NCBI GenBank assembly: GCA_014529385.2
Contig: CM043970.1
Span: 60,949,523 to 61,013,522 of the forward strand
Direction: 5' to 3'
Source: Adiantum capillus-veneris
Lineage: Eukaryota > Streptophyta > Polypodiopsida > Polypodiales > Pteridaceae
Length of the DNA: 64,000 bases
Part shown: positions 24,601 through 36,053 of the stretch, piece by piece
Layout of the letters: each line of letters begins with the position of its first letter
Position numbering within the stretch: position 1 is the stretch's first letter
Notes under the pieces: model-generated
Databases searched by the model: none
Told to the model about the DNA's origin: nothing
The model's input: only the letters and a program-made list of their open reading frames with translations
Position numbers and translations under genes: made by a program

Positions 24601-26761
24601 AACCAACAATCCATCCATACTCTGTCCTTGACAGAGTTGCGGGTGTGTTAGCGGAAGTGTAATGCATGAAGCGGTAGTATTGAATCCACTTCACTAGCAT
24701 ACCTTGCATAGTTTAGAATGGTAGGGATTCTGTGAGCTGATATTCCCTATTTTGCCAGTTCCCTAAAGCCGTGCTTCCTATAAAATTTCCAAAGCACTTT
24801 GCTTTGCAGAATGACAGTAATTGCCAAGTAAAGTGTAAACAGGAAAAAATGAAACTTAGCTAACCTGGTTGTTGTCTCTCCAACCAGTTGTCATGAGTTG
24901 GGAGGGAAGCTCATTCCAAAACGGCCCATAGCCATATCTGCATAGACACCCTTGTATGACCTATACACCCATCTGGAACATAAGGCCATAACCTGCAAAA
25001 TTGAATCCACCTGCAAACACCTTGCCTATTCCTTCCCCATCGTGTACGCTCATAGCATAGACTAAATGTGGGGAGTTGCAATGCAAGATGCATAAATAGA
25101 AGCCTTGCTTCACCTAAGTTCATAGGGAAATGGCCTTGCCAAATTTTGCTACGGATTGAGAATCATAACATTGCTCGATACTCATCTACAGCTGAGCGAT
25201 CAAAGGTCAGCTATTATCAAATATTGCTTGATCAAAGCAACAAGTTAACATACCTATTGACTGCCCTTGGCAATGAAAGGCATAACATCCTATAGTATGG
25301 GTGTTGATTTGGTTTTTAGCTCATAGCTATGAAATTTTCTTGTCTTTTACAAGCTATAGATGCTTGGGTGGGATTATGCCCCCAATGCATTATAGAGATA
25401 TTGGAGGACGGAGCCTTGCTCCTTGGGTAAAACATGAGTGATGTTCCCCTTTTAAAATCGACCTTGTTGAATTTGCCCCATGTACTGAAAACCAGAAAAA
25501 CTTGTGAAATATGTACTGTGTACCTGCTTGGCTTGATTACGTAAATATTGTCCCTAACATATATGTAGATATGGAGCCCTCCTTCTGGAATGCTTGCTTC
25601 CCCCAAGTCAGAGACCACGCCTACCTTGCCCTTACTCTCCTCGTTGTACACCATCGTGCAGCTTATGACGGTGGTACACCGAGTAGTTCCCACCACTTTG
25701 TGGCTTTGTCGAGCAAAATGCCGTACCCAAGGCATATAAACATTTACCGTAATGGCACAAACCAAGCGTAAACGAAAAAAATAAAATTAGTTGGCCATGC
25801 CAATATCTGTACCGTACCAATTGTTGCAGGCATGGCCTGTACTTTCCTGAATGCAATTGAATGACAGTACCAATTGGCAGCAACCTCACGACCGTTAACC
25901 ATTCGTGCATGTTGTGCCTGAAACTTTAGTCAAATACAAAAGTTTTAAACCTTATTGAGATGCGTGCCTCCCTTGCATGTCAAATTTAATCAGTGGAATT
26001 TGGACGAATCCAGCTGGTCGCTTTCATGATCGAGGTACTTTGCATCCCTTGCATGTCGTTTGCCTCTTGCGGCATATAGCTACTCCGTGTCGTAGCAGTG
26101 AATTGTCGTGCTAACTCCGCCTTGATATCCAACCAAGAGCAGCTTGAAAATAATGAGCAAATCGAAGTCGATGATTTACTCAAAAGCACGGAGCAAAGTC
26201 GAGTTGCCAATAATCTGGTTTGTGTCGTATGAAATACACCAGTTAATTATGTCACTGGTCGACGAATATGTCAGCAAGGTCGAACTTCTGGATTTGCAGT
26301 AATCAACATGAATTATGATTGACGGGATCCCCCAGTCGAAAAGGAGAGCAGTAGATGCAAAGGAACTCAAGTGCGCAGGGCACGGCCCTTGTGGAAGACC
26401 CACGAGGGTTGGCCGGGTGTGAATGGTTAACTCTTAAGTGTTTTTTGTAAAAAAAAAATTTGACGAGCTTTGCTCTATAGACAGCGCGGCCGCCTGCGCA
26501 AGATTCAAAAGAGGGATAGCTCGCGATGGAGAGCCCTATTGATGTCGGGCAAGAGACGGGAAATCTGCTGCTTCTCCTTGCGCTCCAACTGAGCCCGATC
26601 TCGAAGGATTTGAAGCAGGTCGAAAACCTCCCTCGTCCTCGACTAGGGGTTGCTGCACACGCTCGGCCTCGGCTTCTTCTTCCTTCTCCCAATTTAGGTT
26701 GCATGCACATGCAAAGCCAAAAACGGCTGGCTCTCCACGCCTGTGTCCTAAAAAAGGAGTG
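21637..26761 (-). other. Interior of non-autonomous element, no genes seen
   Basis: No conserved retroelement motif was found on either strand. Two local tandem duplications occur: 21763-21906 (72-bp period) and 22246-22390 (71-bp period). The best open frames (minus 25316-25765 and 26303-26710; plus 26526-26768) overlap each other in antisense and show no known domain. The stretch next to the primer site (26470-26760) is more GC-rich than the rest and would be the leader. Confidence 0.6.
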
Positions 26762-26773
26762 GCTCTAATACCA
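26762..26773 (-). promoter_or_regulatory. Primer binding site (tRNA-Met variant)
   Basis: The plus strand reads GCTCTAATACCA, the complement of TGGTATTAGAGC, one base from the LTR edge. It differs from the standard initiator-tRNA site by one transition. Confidence 0.8.
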
Positions 26774-26774
26774 G

Positions 26775-26941
26775 TGTCAGAAACTAGGCAACTAGGCTCC
26801 CTTGGATCCTCCTCCAAACCTCCCTTTATAGGTGGGATCCTAGCCCCTTGCCCTAGACGGATCCCCTGTCCACACTGCCTAGTCCGGCCCTTGGCCGTAG
26901 TCCTTGCCTAATTTTTAGGGTACAGGATCCGTGTCCTGACA
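26775..26941 (-). repeat. 5' LTR of the non-autonomous element
   Basis: 167 bp, TGTCAGAAAC ... CCTGACA on the plus strand. Its ends are confirmed by the second copy at 21465-21636 and by the target duplication. On the minus strand it carries a TATA-like box. Confidence 0.9.
26824..26831 (-). promoter_or_regulatory. LTR TATA box
   Basis: The minus strand reads CTATAAAG inside the 5' LTR, about 110 bp from its upstream end, a plausible position for the element's promoter. Both LTR copies keep it. Confidence 0.5.
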
Positions 26942-26989
26942 GGGGCGCATGGAAAAAGTAATATGGAACCTAGATGTCTTAACCCCCCA

Positions 26990-28060
26990 AGATTGCATCC
27001 ACCGGTATCTAGACCATTTCCACCATTCTACCACAAACAGGATAGTGCCAAAACAAATGCTTGTAAGTTTCAAGTCTACCATACCTAGTGCATTTCCCAT
27101 TGTCTATGTGCTTTTTTTGCTTTTTCCCAACAGTAAGCAATCCCTCACACATGAGTCTCCATTGAAACACTTTATCCTTAAAGAGATGTCCCTCTGCCAG
27201 ATACCATGCAGCATATTTATCCACCAACCTTTAGGTTTATGCATGCCCCGGGTTTTATTACATTTAGAAAAGATGTTAAATGAGCCAGAAAGAAGAATTC
27301 TATAGAATATTGACATGTATGAGATGTCTGGTATTGCTCAATCTCTATGCATGTCTTTCTCATTGGTGTTCAATGGAACGTGCAATTTACTAATGCATGC
27401 CCCAATGGTAGAACAGGTACCCTGAATGTAAAAGAAAGTCCAAATTTCCTTCTAGTTGCAAAATACAGTTTGAAAAGGGTATGAGAGTCAAGAACTTGAC
27501 CAATGTAGGAGACACACTTCTTAAACACAGAGAGTGCCCTTCTCCCAAAGACATAGGTAGGGGGTTCTTAAAATACAAATGACCAGAAAAGACTTTCAAT
27601 AGCCAAAGAATTTCAAGTGTATCTGATTCTACCATTCTATACTAAATTTGAACATGTAAGCTTCCAAGATTTCACAAGCATCTGAGAAGCGGAGTAAGCA
27701 ATTTTTATGGGAGCAGTAAAGAACAGCTTATCCCAAGAAGAAATGTGCCATTGCCCATGAAAGTACACCATAGATGGATCTCTCAAACAACCACATACAT
27801 TCTGCCCACAAGGTGTTGCTATCTAACACGTGTCTCAAGAAAGTTGCACTCCTAGCATGAACATGAAGATCCACGTTTAACAGTTCCAAGCCACCCATAT
27901 CCAAGGGGGTAGCCATAAAATCCTAGATAATCATAGTTGCATACCCTTTGTTAGTGCCCCACAAGAATTTTAATAGAACCAATTTGAATGCAGTCAAGTT
28001 CTTCTTAGACCAATCCAATAGAGGCATAAAATACTAAATGTATGGAATTAGAATAGTGTT
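26990..28060 (-). pseudogene. LINE-1 ORF2 C-terminal region (post-RT and zf-RVT)
   Basis: Translation of the minus strand gives LLKFLWGTNKGY and PLDMGGLELLNVD near 27990-27890, the typical segment after the RT palm. The zf-RVT region follows at 27227-27020, with FQWRLMCEGLL followed by a Cys/His-spaced ETYKHLFWHYPVC. Several frameshifts and stops lie between 27720 and 27240. The RT catalytic domain and the endonuclease are absent, so this is a dead fragment. ORF2 proteins nick target DNA and reverse transcribe the element's RNA at the nick. Confidence 0.8.
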
Positions 28061-28074
28061 GTTGCTTTTCCTCT

Positions 28075-30100
28075 TTATACCTCTCTAGCCACTTTTGCAT
28101 GACTTTTGAGTTGAGAAGACAAAACTTTCATAACCATTTCCCGCATTGTAATCTCCATCTTTCTCATGATGCCTTGTCCTTGCGGCTCAATCCCTGTCAC
28201 CTTGACATTGACCTCAGTAATCCACATTCGGGACATCTTTGGATCAATTGAACCCAAAAACTCACTGATGAGAATAAGAGACTATTGCACAAGCCATCCT
28301 TCAACCATGCTACCCTTGGGGCGAGCCCTTTGACAAACGAACCCTTTTAAAGTCTTCATGAATCTCTCCAAGAAGAACATCCATCGACTATGGACTACCC
28401 CATCAATTGCAACTTCATCAACCACATGCACAAGTAAATGCATTTGGATGGTAAGAATATTTGTTGGAAAGTGCTTCTCCACCATACACACTGCTTCGAT
28501 AACATTTAAGCGAGTTGCATCTATGTTGTCTTGTCTTATCTCTTTTGATGAGATCTAACACACTAACTCACTAATTTTATAGATTGTGCCTTTAATGTCA
28601 TCTATCAGACAATCTTTTATGGAAATTAGTAAGATAAACTGTAAAAAAAATTTGCCAATCATGGGACTTAAGACCACTAAGATTGTCATCTCTAGTGAAG
28701 GCCGTTTTCAAAGACCGCATGCACCCAATAGGAGTCTTGAATGAAGATATGGTCTTCTTCACTTGTTGCTCCTCCGCCTTACTCAAAAGCCATGGAACTT
28801 TTGGTATCTCAAACCTTCCATTGGGTTTAGGTTGAGGCCACAACTCTAGCATTCGATCCATAGACTATAGGTTGTCTCTTTGGGCCTTGCTCTCCCTTTT
28901 TCCAATGATGGTCTTCCATAGTATCTCCCCCACATTCTTAAAAGTGTGCATTGGGTCAAGCAGATGATTAATAAGCAAGTCATTCTAATACGGGAGTTCG
29001 TGGAAAATAAAGAGTCTCTTCATTCTGGGTGGCTTGAAATCCCCCCTTTCTAGCCACATGTTCTTCCAATCACTCACTTTCAATGGATGCATGTCGTGTT
29101 TGCATATGTTTGGTCCACAGATCTCATGTCCTTCATGCAAAAATCTACCATGCTCTTGTAAAATGTCTTGCTCAAATGATCAGAGCGGTGAAAGCCAAGT
29201 TGAGGACCACATTTCGGGCATGCATGGTTGCCCGAGTAGCCTAGAAATTGAAAAAAAGAAATAAAAATCATAAAGCATTGATCAAGTGTTGACCAAGTAT
29301 TGGATATAGGTGAGGGTCTCAAAGATACTTACTTGAACACTCACAAAAGCCTAGTCAATCGTGCATTGTCCACAGGCGAATGCCTTGCACATGGGCATGT
29401 TGTCATCCGAGTGGTTGGGACATGTCAACCACATCGATCCATGTCCACAAGATTTGAAGCTCTTCTATAAGTGGTGTCAGATAGACGTTCGTGTTTTTTT
29501 GCTTTGTACTTTCTTGGGACCATCAATGACAATAGCAGATGGCCCTTCTTGATATCTAGCTACGGTGGAAGATTATAATTAACCAAGCAAATAGGCGATG
29601 TGCTCCATGACGAACTTCGTAATACAAATGGGTTTACTCCATCCATTGCTAAACCAAAACGGATACAACGAGGCTCTTCCTTAAATGCAAACCATCTTCC
29701 TTTTATGTGCTTCCATGCACGCGAGTCAGAAGGCACCCGTATCACATCATCTATGGATCCAGTATTGGTATGCCATGTCATTAAAGCCACTATAGACTTG
29801 CTCCTGAACATTCTCTTAATTCTTGGAATGATAGGAAAGTGTCGGTTAATTTTTGCAAGAACAAATTTTCCTTGTGTGTCCTCTCTATAACTGTTTGATC
29901 CACATTTGGAACATTGTTCTAAATTTTCATTTTCATTTTTAAAGAGTATACAATCATTAGGACATGCATGTATTTTATGATAATCCATGCCCAAATTAGT
30001 AAGAAGCTTTTTAGCGACGGGTTGGGTAGAAGGCATGTGATTGCCTTTCAGTAAAATTTGCTTGTTGAGCAACCTGTCAATACATCAACACAACGATCAT
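28075..30100 (-). pseudogene. CACTA (En/Spm) transposase, tnp2 plus DUF4218
   Basis: Read from 30072 downward, the minus strand gives the tnp2 N-terminal landmark LGMDYHKIHACPNDC with a following C-x2-C pair. Next comes the conserved WKHIKGRWFAFKEEPRCIRFG then AMDGVNPF (near 29700-29620), and a middle part with frameshifts (29560-28870). The DUF4218 signature follows (IQMHLLVHVVDEV, RWMFFLERFMKTLKG, RARPKGSMVEGW) at 28460-28290. Stops and frameshifts (for example near 29560, 29345, 28596 and 28285) make it non-functional. CACTA transposases bind the element ends and excise the DNA. The gene reads away from array C, so array C lies on its 5' side, as subterminal repeats do in En/Spm. Confidence 0.88.
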
Positions 30101-30364
30101 ATCATTGACCTTGGGGTTGATGCTTTGTATACAATATGTCTACCTGGAAAGCTATGTGACACTCGTGACGGTCAGACCACCCATAAATAAACTGCAGATT
30201 AAGCATTGCCAAAGTGGTAAGGAGAACTAAAAAAATTTCATCATTGTAAAGTGACGTACGTGCAAGAGTCTGGTCAAATCTAAAGCTGCTAGCCCTAAGT
30301 GGTTAGCCTTAAACGGCCTTCAATAGCCAAATTACATCGGTACCAACACCTAAGCGGCCAGCCC

Positions 30365-31925
30365 TAAGTGTTGTAAATGAGCAGTTTTGTGTCAAGGTCC
30401 ACCACTTGTCCAAGCTAGGATCTATTGAATCAACCCTAAACCAGATGTATGTTGTACATGGGGAGTTTTGTTTAAAGATCCACAACTTGTCTAAGATAAG
30501 CTCTATTGAAACATGGTGTGAAGAAAAGCTCCACCACATGTCCAACCTAAAATTCATAAATAGTAGTTCATTTTTCAAAGATCTAACACTTGCCTAACCT
30601 CTAGAGAGAAGTGGAAGGAAGGCTAGCTATCTAATCTAGGAATGGAGATTTTTGGTCTCAAGAATCATTGAGACATGAAAAGAAGATATGTTCCACCACT
30701 TGCCCAAGCTTGGATCAATTGAAACATGGAGAGAAGGTCCACCAATTGTCCAAAGTGGGGTCTTTTTTAAGGTCCACCACTTGTCCAAGCTAGCCTAATT
30801 TCAATTGAATCATGGAAGTATCTAAGGACCACCACTTGTTCAAGCTAAGCTCCATTGAGACATGAAGAGAAGAAAAGATGCACCATTTTTTGCAAGCTAA
30901 GCTCCATTTGAAACATGAAAATCCATTTATATGTTGTACAAGGGCATTTATGCTTCAAGGTCTACCACTATTCCTAGCTAGGCTCTATCGAACCTGGGAA
31001 ACTGGGAACTGGAAAAAGTGATGCAATGCACTACTTGTCCAAGCTAACCCTATTGACAAGGGATAGAAGCAAGCTCCACCATGTGTCCAAGCTAGGCTCC
31101 ATTAGGACATGGGAAAACACTTGTCTAAGCTAGGCTCCCTTGAAACATGGGTAGAAGCAGAGATCCATCACTTGTCCAAGCTAAGTCTATTGAAACATGG
31201 TATAGAAGAAAGCTCCACCATGTGTCTAAGCTAGGCAACATTGAAACATGGGAAACCACTTGTCTAAGCTAGGATCCCTTGAAACATTAGCATAAGAAGA
31301 ACTCCACCAGTTAGTGAAGCTAGGGACAACCATAAATGATATTGTTTCTCACCAATTGAGAAACTCTTGATGTGTTTGTACATGGAGAATTTTATTACAA
31401 GGCCCACCACTTGTCCAAGCTACCTCCAAGCTACAATAATATTTCTCACCATTTGGAAGATATATGGTATGTTGTACACGGGGTTTTTTTTTCCAAGCTC
31501 CACCACTTGTCCAAGCTAATTCTATTGAAATATAAGGTAGAAGCAAGCTCCAACATGTGTCCAAGCTAGGCTCTATTGGAACTTGGAAAACCACTTGTCC
31601 AATCGAGGCTACCTTGAAACATGGAGGGAGCCAAAGATTCATCGTTTGTCCAACTTAGGCTACATAAATAATGTACGGTTAAATCCAAAGTGCCACCACT
31701 TGCTTAACCTTTAGAGATGCAAGGTGTATTAGATGTATAAACTAGGCATGAGAAAATACCAGAAGATCCACCATTTGTGTAGCCCATTTTCTTTAGTAGC
31801 AACAAGCTCCACCATGTGTTCAAGCTAGACTCCATTCGTACATGGATCGTCACTTGTCCAAGATAGGCTCCCTTTAAACATGGAGAGAAACAAAGCTCCA
31901 CCACTTGTCTAAGCTAGGGATTGAG
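30365..31925 (-). repeat. Array C of GGACAAGTGGTGGA-type repeats, inverted
   Basis: The plus strand shows TCCACCACTTGTCC and variants every 40-100 bp (near 30400, 30490, 30690, 30775, 31400 and 31495). On the minus strand this is the same motif as arrays A and B. Its outer part (31840-31000) matches array B and its inner part (30840-30370) matches array A, both in inverted orientation. It lies 0.3 kb upstream of the CACTA transposase start. Confidence 0.8.
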
Positions 31926-33081
31926 GTAAACAAGAAGTGATCTAGAGATATTGGATCTAGAGTCCACCACGAGGAGCGGCCTGAAGAACATCCACCACAC
32001 AGCCAGGTTCCTAATCAGAATCGACATTGCCATGACCATCATCAGGAGACACTGTTAGGGCCACAACATAGCCAGTCAAGCAGGCGAGAAGCAACAGAAC
32101 GTTGCCTAATATACAGGCTGGTGTTTCCACGAATGAGATTTCAACCGCAAATTCTTTTTACAACAGGAGGCGCACACACACACACACACAGGCTTGTGCG
32201 TCTGTTTTAGGGTTTTGCACCCTGATTCTTTAGGGTTTTTAGACATGCTTTTTGGAGGCTTTTCATTTTAGAGTGGTGCTTATACTGACGTTGTTTGTTT
32301 ACTTCAATGCCACTAAATTTAAGCTCTAAAACTATACTGGTCTTTAATCATGCCCCAAATTCAGGATAGAATGCGCCACCTTCCAAACTCGTGCATCTGC
32401 CGTAGAAATGACCCAACAATGATGGAAACAACAACAATATTCATTGCCCAATTCTCTAGTATGATTGTTTTGCCATGCCCACAATGGGTCTTCTCGCCTT
32501 TGTACATGGTTGTTTATTTGGTCGTTTGACCATGTACTTTTCTTTTCGTAATCAATACGATCACACATCACACATTAAAAGAGTTGGAAATGTAGAGTGT
32601 AAAGTCTATTGAAAGCCTTTGTGAAGAGGTTTATCATCATCTTCCATGTCATCAACCGGCTTTTCAAATGTTGGGGTGCATGTTGAAATCAGATCGTGAA
32701 AGCCTTTATGCAAAATTTTATTACTCATCACTGTCTATGCCTTGTGTGCCCAGCCCAATCGTGCTGGTTCAGTGTAGTGGTGTTGGGTGTATTTGAAGTA
32801 GACATACCTTTTTTAGCGGTACGAGCCATGTATATGCGGACCCGGTAGGTTCGCATGAGTGGAGACCGGGTAGGTTCCTTAGGGCTAGAGTCTCTATTCA
32901 TCCGCAATTTGTCTTAGCTTTGTGCCGTATGTGACCATTTCTAGTCATTTGCAGTTTATCACCTTATTTTTAAGGTGATATAGTGCATTGAGTGGTTAGC
33001 CGATTACCAGCATTTTCTCTTCTCTATATATTGTTTTCTCTCATTACCCTCTCTCACTTGCATTTTGAAGATCTACGGCAC

Positions 33082-33084
<3 letters not shown>
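31926..33084. other. No gene recognised
   Basis: It contains a short (CA)n run at 32171-32190 and a doubled phrase, 'gacc[c/g]ggtaggttc', near 32840 and 32868. No coding motif or transposon end was seen. The region carries no array motif, so the array C boundary near 31925 may mark one end of the CACTA element. Confidence 0.4.

Positions 33085-33160
<76 letters not shown>
33085..33160. repeat. (CT)n microsatellite
   Basis: Thirty-eight CT units. On the minus strand it is (GA)n, about 115 bp after the stop codon of the LINE-2 fragment, preceded there by an A-rich run. Confidence 0.95.
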
Positions 33161-33166
<6 letters not shown>

Positions 33167-33274
33167 ACTTTTTTTTTGTAAATCGATTGATTAATTTACT
33201 AGTGGGAAGGAAAACCCACTGAAAAATTCATATACAAGGGGAAGAGCACAGAACTACTCATGTGTAGAGTGTAG

Positions 33275-33835
33275 CTAAAACCATTCATATGAAAGTTGAT
33301 GCATCTCTAAGGTGATATCACCAACTTCCAAAGCAAACCGTAACGATTGCCTAAGAGAAATCTTGAAGAGAGGGAATGGATCCGCATGAGTACGATGAAA
33401 CATGTAAGCATTACGCTGACTCCACACGGTCCAGAAAGCCCAATATCTGACCCACATGAAGAAGATCGCAAAACGCTGTAACGTCAGCGAGAAAATGCAG
33501 ATGCCCAGAACCTTTTGTGAAAGACAACCCCAGGAAAACGGATCCGCATACATGTCGATACATGGCGAAGGAAGTCTCTAGTAACGTAGCAATCCCACAA
33601 CAAGTGACAAATATGCAGTCGAGCAACGAACGCAAGAAGAAGGACGAATATGACGCGCCCGAAGAAAAGTGCCAACGGGAAGCACTCCAAGCAAACAGTG
33701 CCAAAGAAACATGCGCTCCTTCAAAGGCAAATGGCTTTTCCACAAGGCAAAGAGGAGCCTCCTCCATCAGAGGTCATGCTTCCTTGACCATCTTTGTGAT
33801 GAAATCTCTGTTGATGTCTTTCCATTGGTGGCCGG
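33275..33835 (-). pseudogene. LINE-2: LINE ORF2 C-terminal fragment
   Basis: The minus strand encodes LWKSHLPLKERMFLWHCLLG then CVRC, the zf-RVT domain of plant L1-type ORF2. After a frameshift come HLLWDCYVTRDF and finally VWSQRNAYMFHR, matching the W-x2-RN-x2-VF C-terminal signature, with a stop at 33275. RT and endonuclease are missing. The fragment stops at about 33835, near the left end of Copia-2 (33906). I did not find its continuation right of Copia-2. Confidence 0.75.
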
Positions 33836-33905
33836 TGCCCACTGATTGTTCTTCGTGGAAACTCTTGCTTGGTTATTTGGGACAGTTGCATGTGCAAGTG
33901 CACGT

Positions 33906-34131
33906 TGTTGGAATTAGGGTTGCAGAGAAACCCACACAGCTTGGAGAAGACAAAGGAAGCTCAAGGCACACAATAGAGAGTGTGTTACTTAGTATGCAAT
34001 GGAAAGATAGATAGACCTAGAGTGATGGGCGTATATACAATGCTCGGGGAAAAAAACCTCCTAAAGAGGGAAAAATGCCCCGGTGGTCCTAGTGTGTTCA
34101 CACACATCACTACCACATGTATATGGTAACA
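33906..34131 (-). repeat. Copia-2 3' LTR
   Basis: 226 bp, matching the 5' LTR with about eleven substitutions and one single-base indel. It is bounded inside by the polypurine tract at 34132-34140. Confidence 0.92.
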
Positions 34132-34142
34132 AATCCCCCCTA
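34132..34142 (-). promoter_or_regulatory. Copia-2 polypurine tract
   Basis: The minus strand reads TAGGGGGGATT directly before the 3' LTR. Confidence 0.85.
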
Positions 34143-34206
34143 GAGTGATGCGGTGAACGAGAGCTGGCACATGAGTAAAGGGAAGTGACATGCCCTGAGG
34201 ACATGA

Positions 34207-36027
34207 TCAGTCCACAAAGGGGAGTAAGCCCAAACCTTTGCGGAAAGCTTCAAGCTTCTCACGAGACAATGCCTTTGTGAAAAGATCTGCAAGGTTGTCC
34301 TGTGTTGGCACATAAGCCAAGCTGATCTCTCCTGTTCGGAACTTCTCCCTGACATAGTGGTAATGCACTTCAATGTGCTTTGTGTGAGCATGAAAAATTG
34401 GGTTCCTCGCAACTGCCAATGCGCTCTGACTGTCAGTGTAGATAGTCTTGGCAGTGTCCTATCCAACACCCAAATCAGCCATAAGGCGTCTGAGCCATAC
34501 ACACTCAACCGTAGCTGTGAAGACTGCCCTATACTCAGCCTCACAACTCGAAGTGGCCACAGTAGGTTGCTTCTTGCTCAACCATGATATACATGAACTG
34601 CCAAGCATGAAACAAAAACCACTTGTGGACACTCGCGTGTCATACCAACGAGCCCAATCTGAGTCTGAAAAAGCATGTAAGTATGGCGGCAATGATCCCC
34701 CCTTGGAATAAAACAAGCCAAGATGTAAAGTGCCACTAAGGTAGCGGAAAATCCTCTTGACAGCTTGCCAATTCTTAGACCCTAAGCATTGGCAAGCATT
34801 GACAGCTTGCCAATTCTTAGACTCTGGGGTATGCATAAATCTGCTGACCTTTGAGACTGCAAACTGAATATCTGGCCTCGTGTTGCATACATAAATGAGG
34901 TAGCCAACAGTAGTTTGGTAGAGAGTGACATCAGCAGGATCGCCAACATCATGTAGAATCAACTTCAAACCTGTTTCCATGGGAGTGGCAATAGGTTTGC
35001 AATCCTCAAATCCAAACTTACATAGCAATGTCTCTATGTAGCTTTTCTAACACAAGCCAATACCACCATCACACTGCTTAAACTGTATACCCAAGTAATG
35101 ATGCAACAACCCCAAATCTTTCATCTTGAAAGTAGCATTCAAATCAGCCTTAAATTCAGCAATATGTCTCTCATTTGGTCCAGTGATCAACAAATCATCG
35201 ACATAAAGAACCACAATGAGAAGTACATCACTCTCACGCTTTACATACAATGTGCTTTCTGTTGGACTGTTATGAAAGCCTCCTTTAGCCAAATGAGTGT
35301 CATCTTTCTCGTACCAAGCACGAGGAGATTGCTTCAACCCATACAAAGCCTTCTTACATCTGCACACTTTGTCCTCCTGTCCTTTTATGACAAAACCACG
35401 AGGCTGCGTTACATATACTTCCTCAAATATGTCACCATTCAAGAAAGCAGTAACAACGTCTGATTGATGTACATCCCAACCGAAATGAGCTTCCAATGCA
35501 CATAGAAAACGCACAGTAGTCATACGACAAGTGGGAGCAAAAGTCTCTTCATAATCTATGCCTTTTTTCTTTGCATAACCCTTTGCAACCAGTCGAGCCT
35601 TATGGCGATCGATCTCACCATCTGGCTTGCGTTTCAACTTGTAAACCCACTTCGTACCAATGGCCTTTTTGCCAGGAGGCAAATCACATAAAGTCCATGT
35701 GTCATTTTCTATAAGTGCATCATATTCTGATTGCATGGCAGCCATCCAATTTTTTGAATTTTGTGCTTCATCAAAAGACAGAGGCTCCTCAACATCATGT
35801 AAGCTAGACACAGCCAAAGCATAACAATCTGATGCATAAGATGCATGGCGAGAGCCTGAACGAGTACGACTAGACAAAGGTGCATCCAGTTTACTATCAC
35901 GCAAAGTGTGCACCAGCCATTTTGGCATACCTCTAGCCTGCTCATTTTCAGCCCTTTCCTCATTAAGTACATCATGTACATCTGCATCAGTAATAGGCTG
36001 ATCTCTAACATTTTCAGAAACCCCCAT
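34207..36027 (-). pseudogene. Copia-2 reverse transcriptase and RNase H
   Basis: The RVT_2 domain includes KWVYKLKRKPDG, ARLVAKGYAKKKGIDYEETF, the catalytic YVDDLLITG (near 35190) and LKDLGLLHHYLGI-like text. A stop lies near 35045. RNase H follows (SDSDWARW, SKKQPTVATSSCEAEYRA) and the polyprotein ends with NLADLFTKALSREKLEAFR at 34207. A 42-bp phrase is tandemly duplicated at about 34762-34823, repeating NWQAV in the translation. A frameshift lies near 34440. The catalytic residues are kept, but the reading frame is broken. Confidence 0.9.
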
Positions 36028-36053
36028 AGGCTGTACATTTGACTCATTGGAAC

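Larger units (their letters stand above)
21465..26941 (-). mobile_element. Non-autonomous LTR retrotransposon (LARD-like)
   Basis: Two direct repeats (21465-21636 and 26775-26941) with TG...CA ends flank about 5.1 kb. A perfect 5-bp target duplication ggggc lies at 21460-21464 and 26942-26946. On the minus strand the right LTR is followed by TGGTATTAGAGC (a one-base variant of the tRNA-Met primer site), and the left LTR is preceded by a purine tract, so transcription is minus-strand. The interior has no open frame with Gag, protease, RT or integrase motifs. Only a short phrase just before the purine tract (VFEDENSSL ending in a stop) resembles the C-terminus of Ty3/Gypsy polyproteins. The LTRs differ at about seven bases and one small indel, so insertion is fairly recent, yet the coding region is already gone. 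This fits a non-autonomous family mobilised in trans. Confidence 0.85.
21119..28060 (-). mobile_element. LINE-1: L1-type non-LTR retrotransposon, 5'-truncated, split
   Basis: The minus strand encodes the C-terminal part of a plant LINE ORF2 in two pieces, 28060-26947 and 21447-21250, separated by the LTR element at 21465-26941. The LTR element is bounded by a target duplication, which shows it inserted into a pre-existing LINE. The LINE is truncated at its 5' side near the CACTA transposase end (about 28060), as is usual for incomplete reverse transcription, and finishes with the (AG)n tract at 21208-21119. The nesting order is therefore LINE first, LTR element second. Confidence 0.75.

Noticed and set aside
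25316-25765. 149-codon minus-strand frame inside the non-coding LTR element as a Gag remnant
   Set aside because: No Gag or zinc-knuckle motif, and an antisense open frame of similar quality covers part of it.
31926-33084. tRNA-like or structured RNA around the doubled 'ggtaggttc' phrase
   Set aside because: No cloverleaf could be built by eye and no A/B box pair was found.
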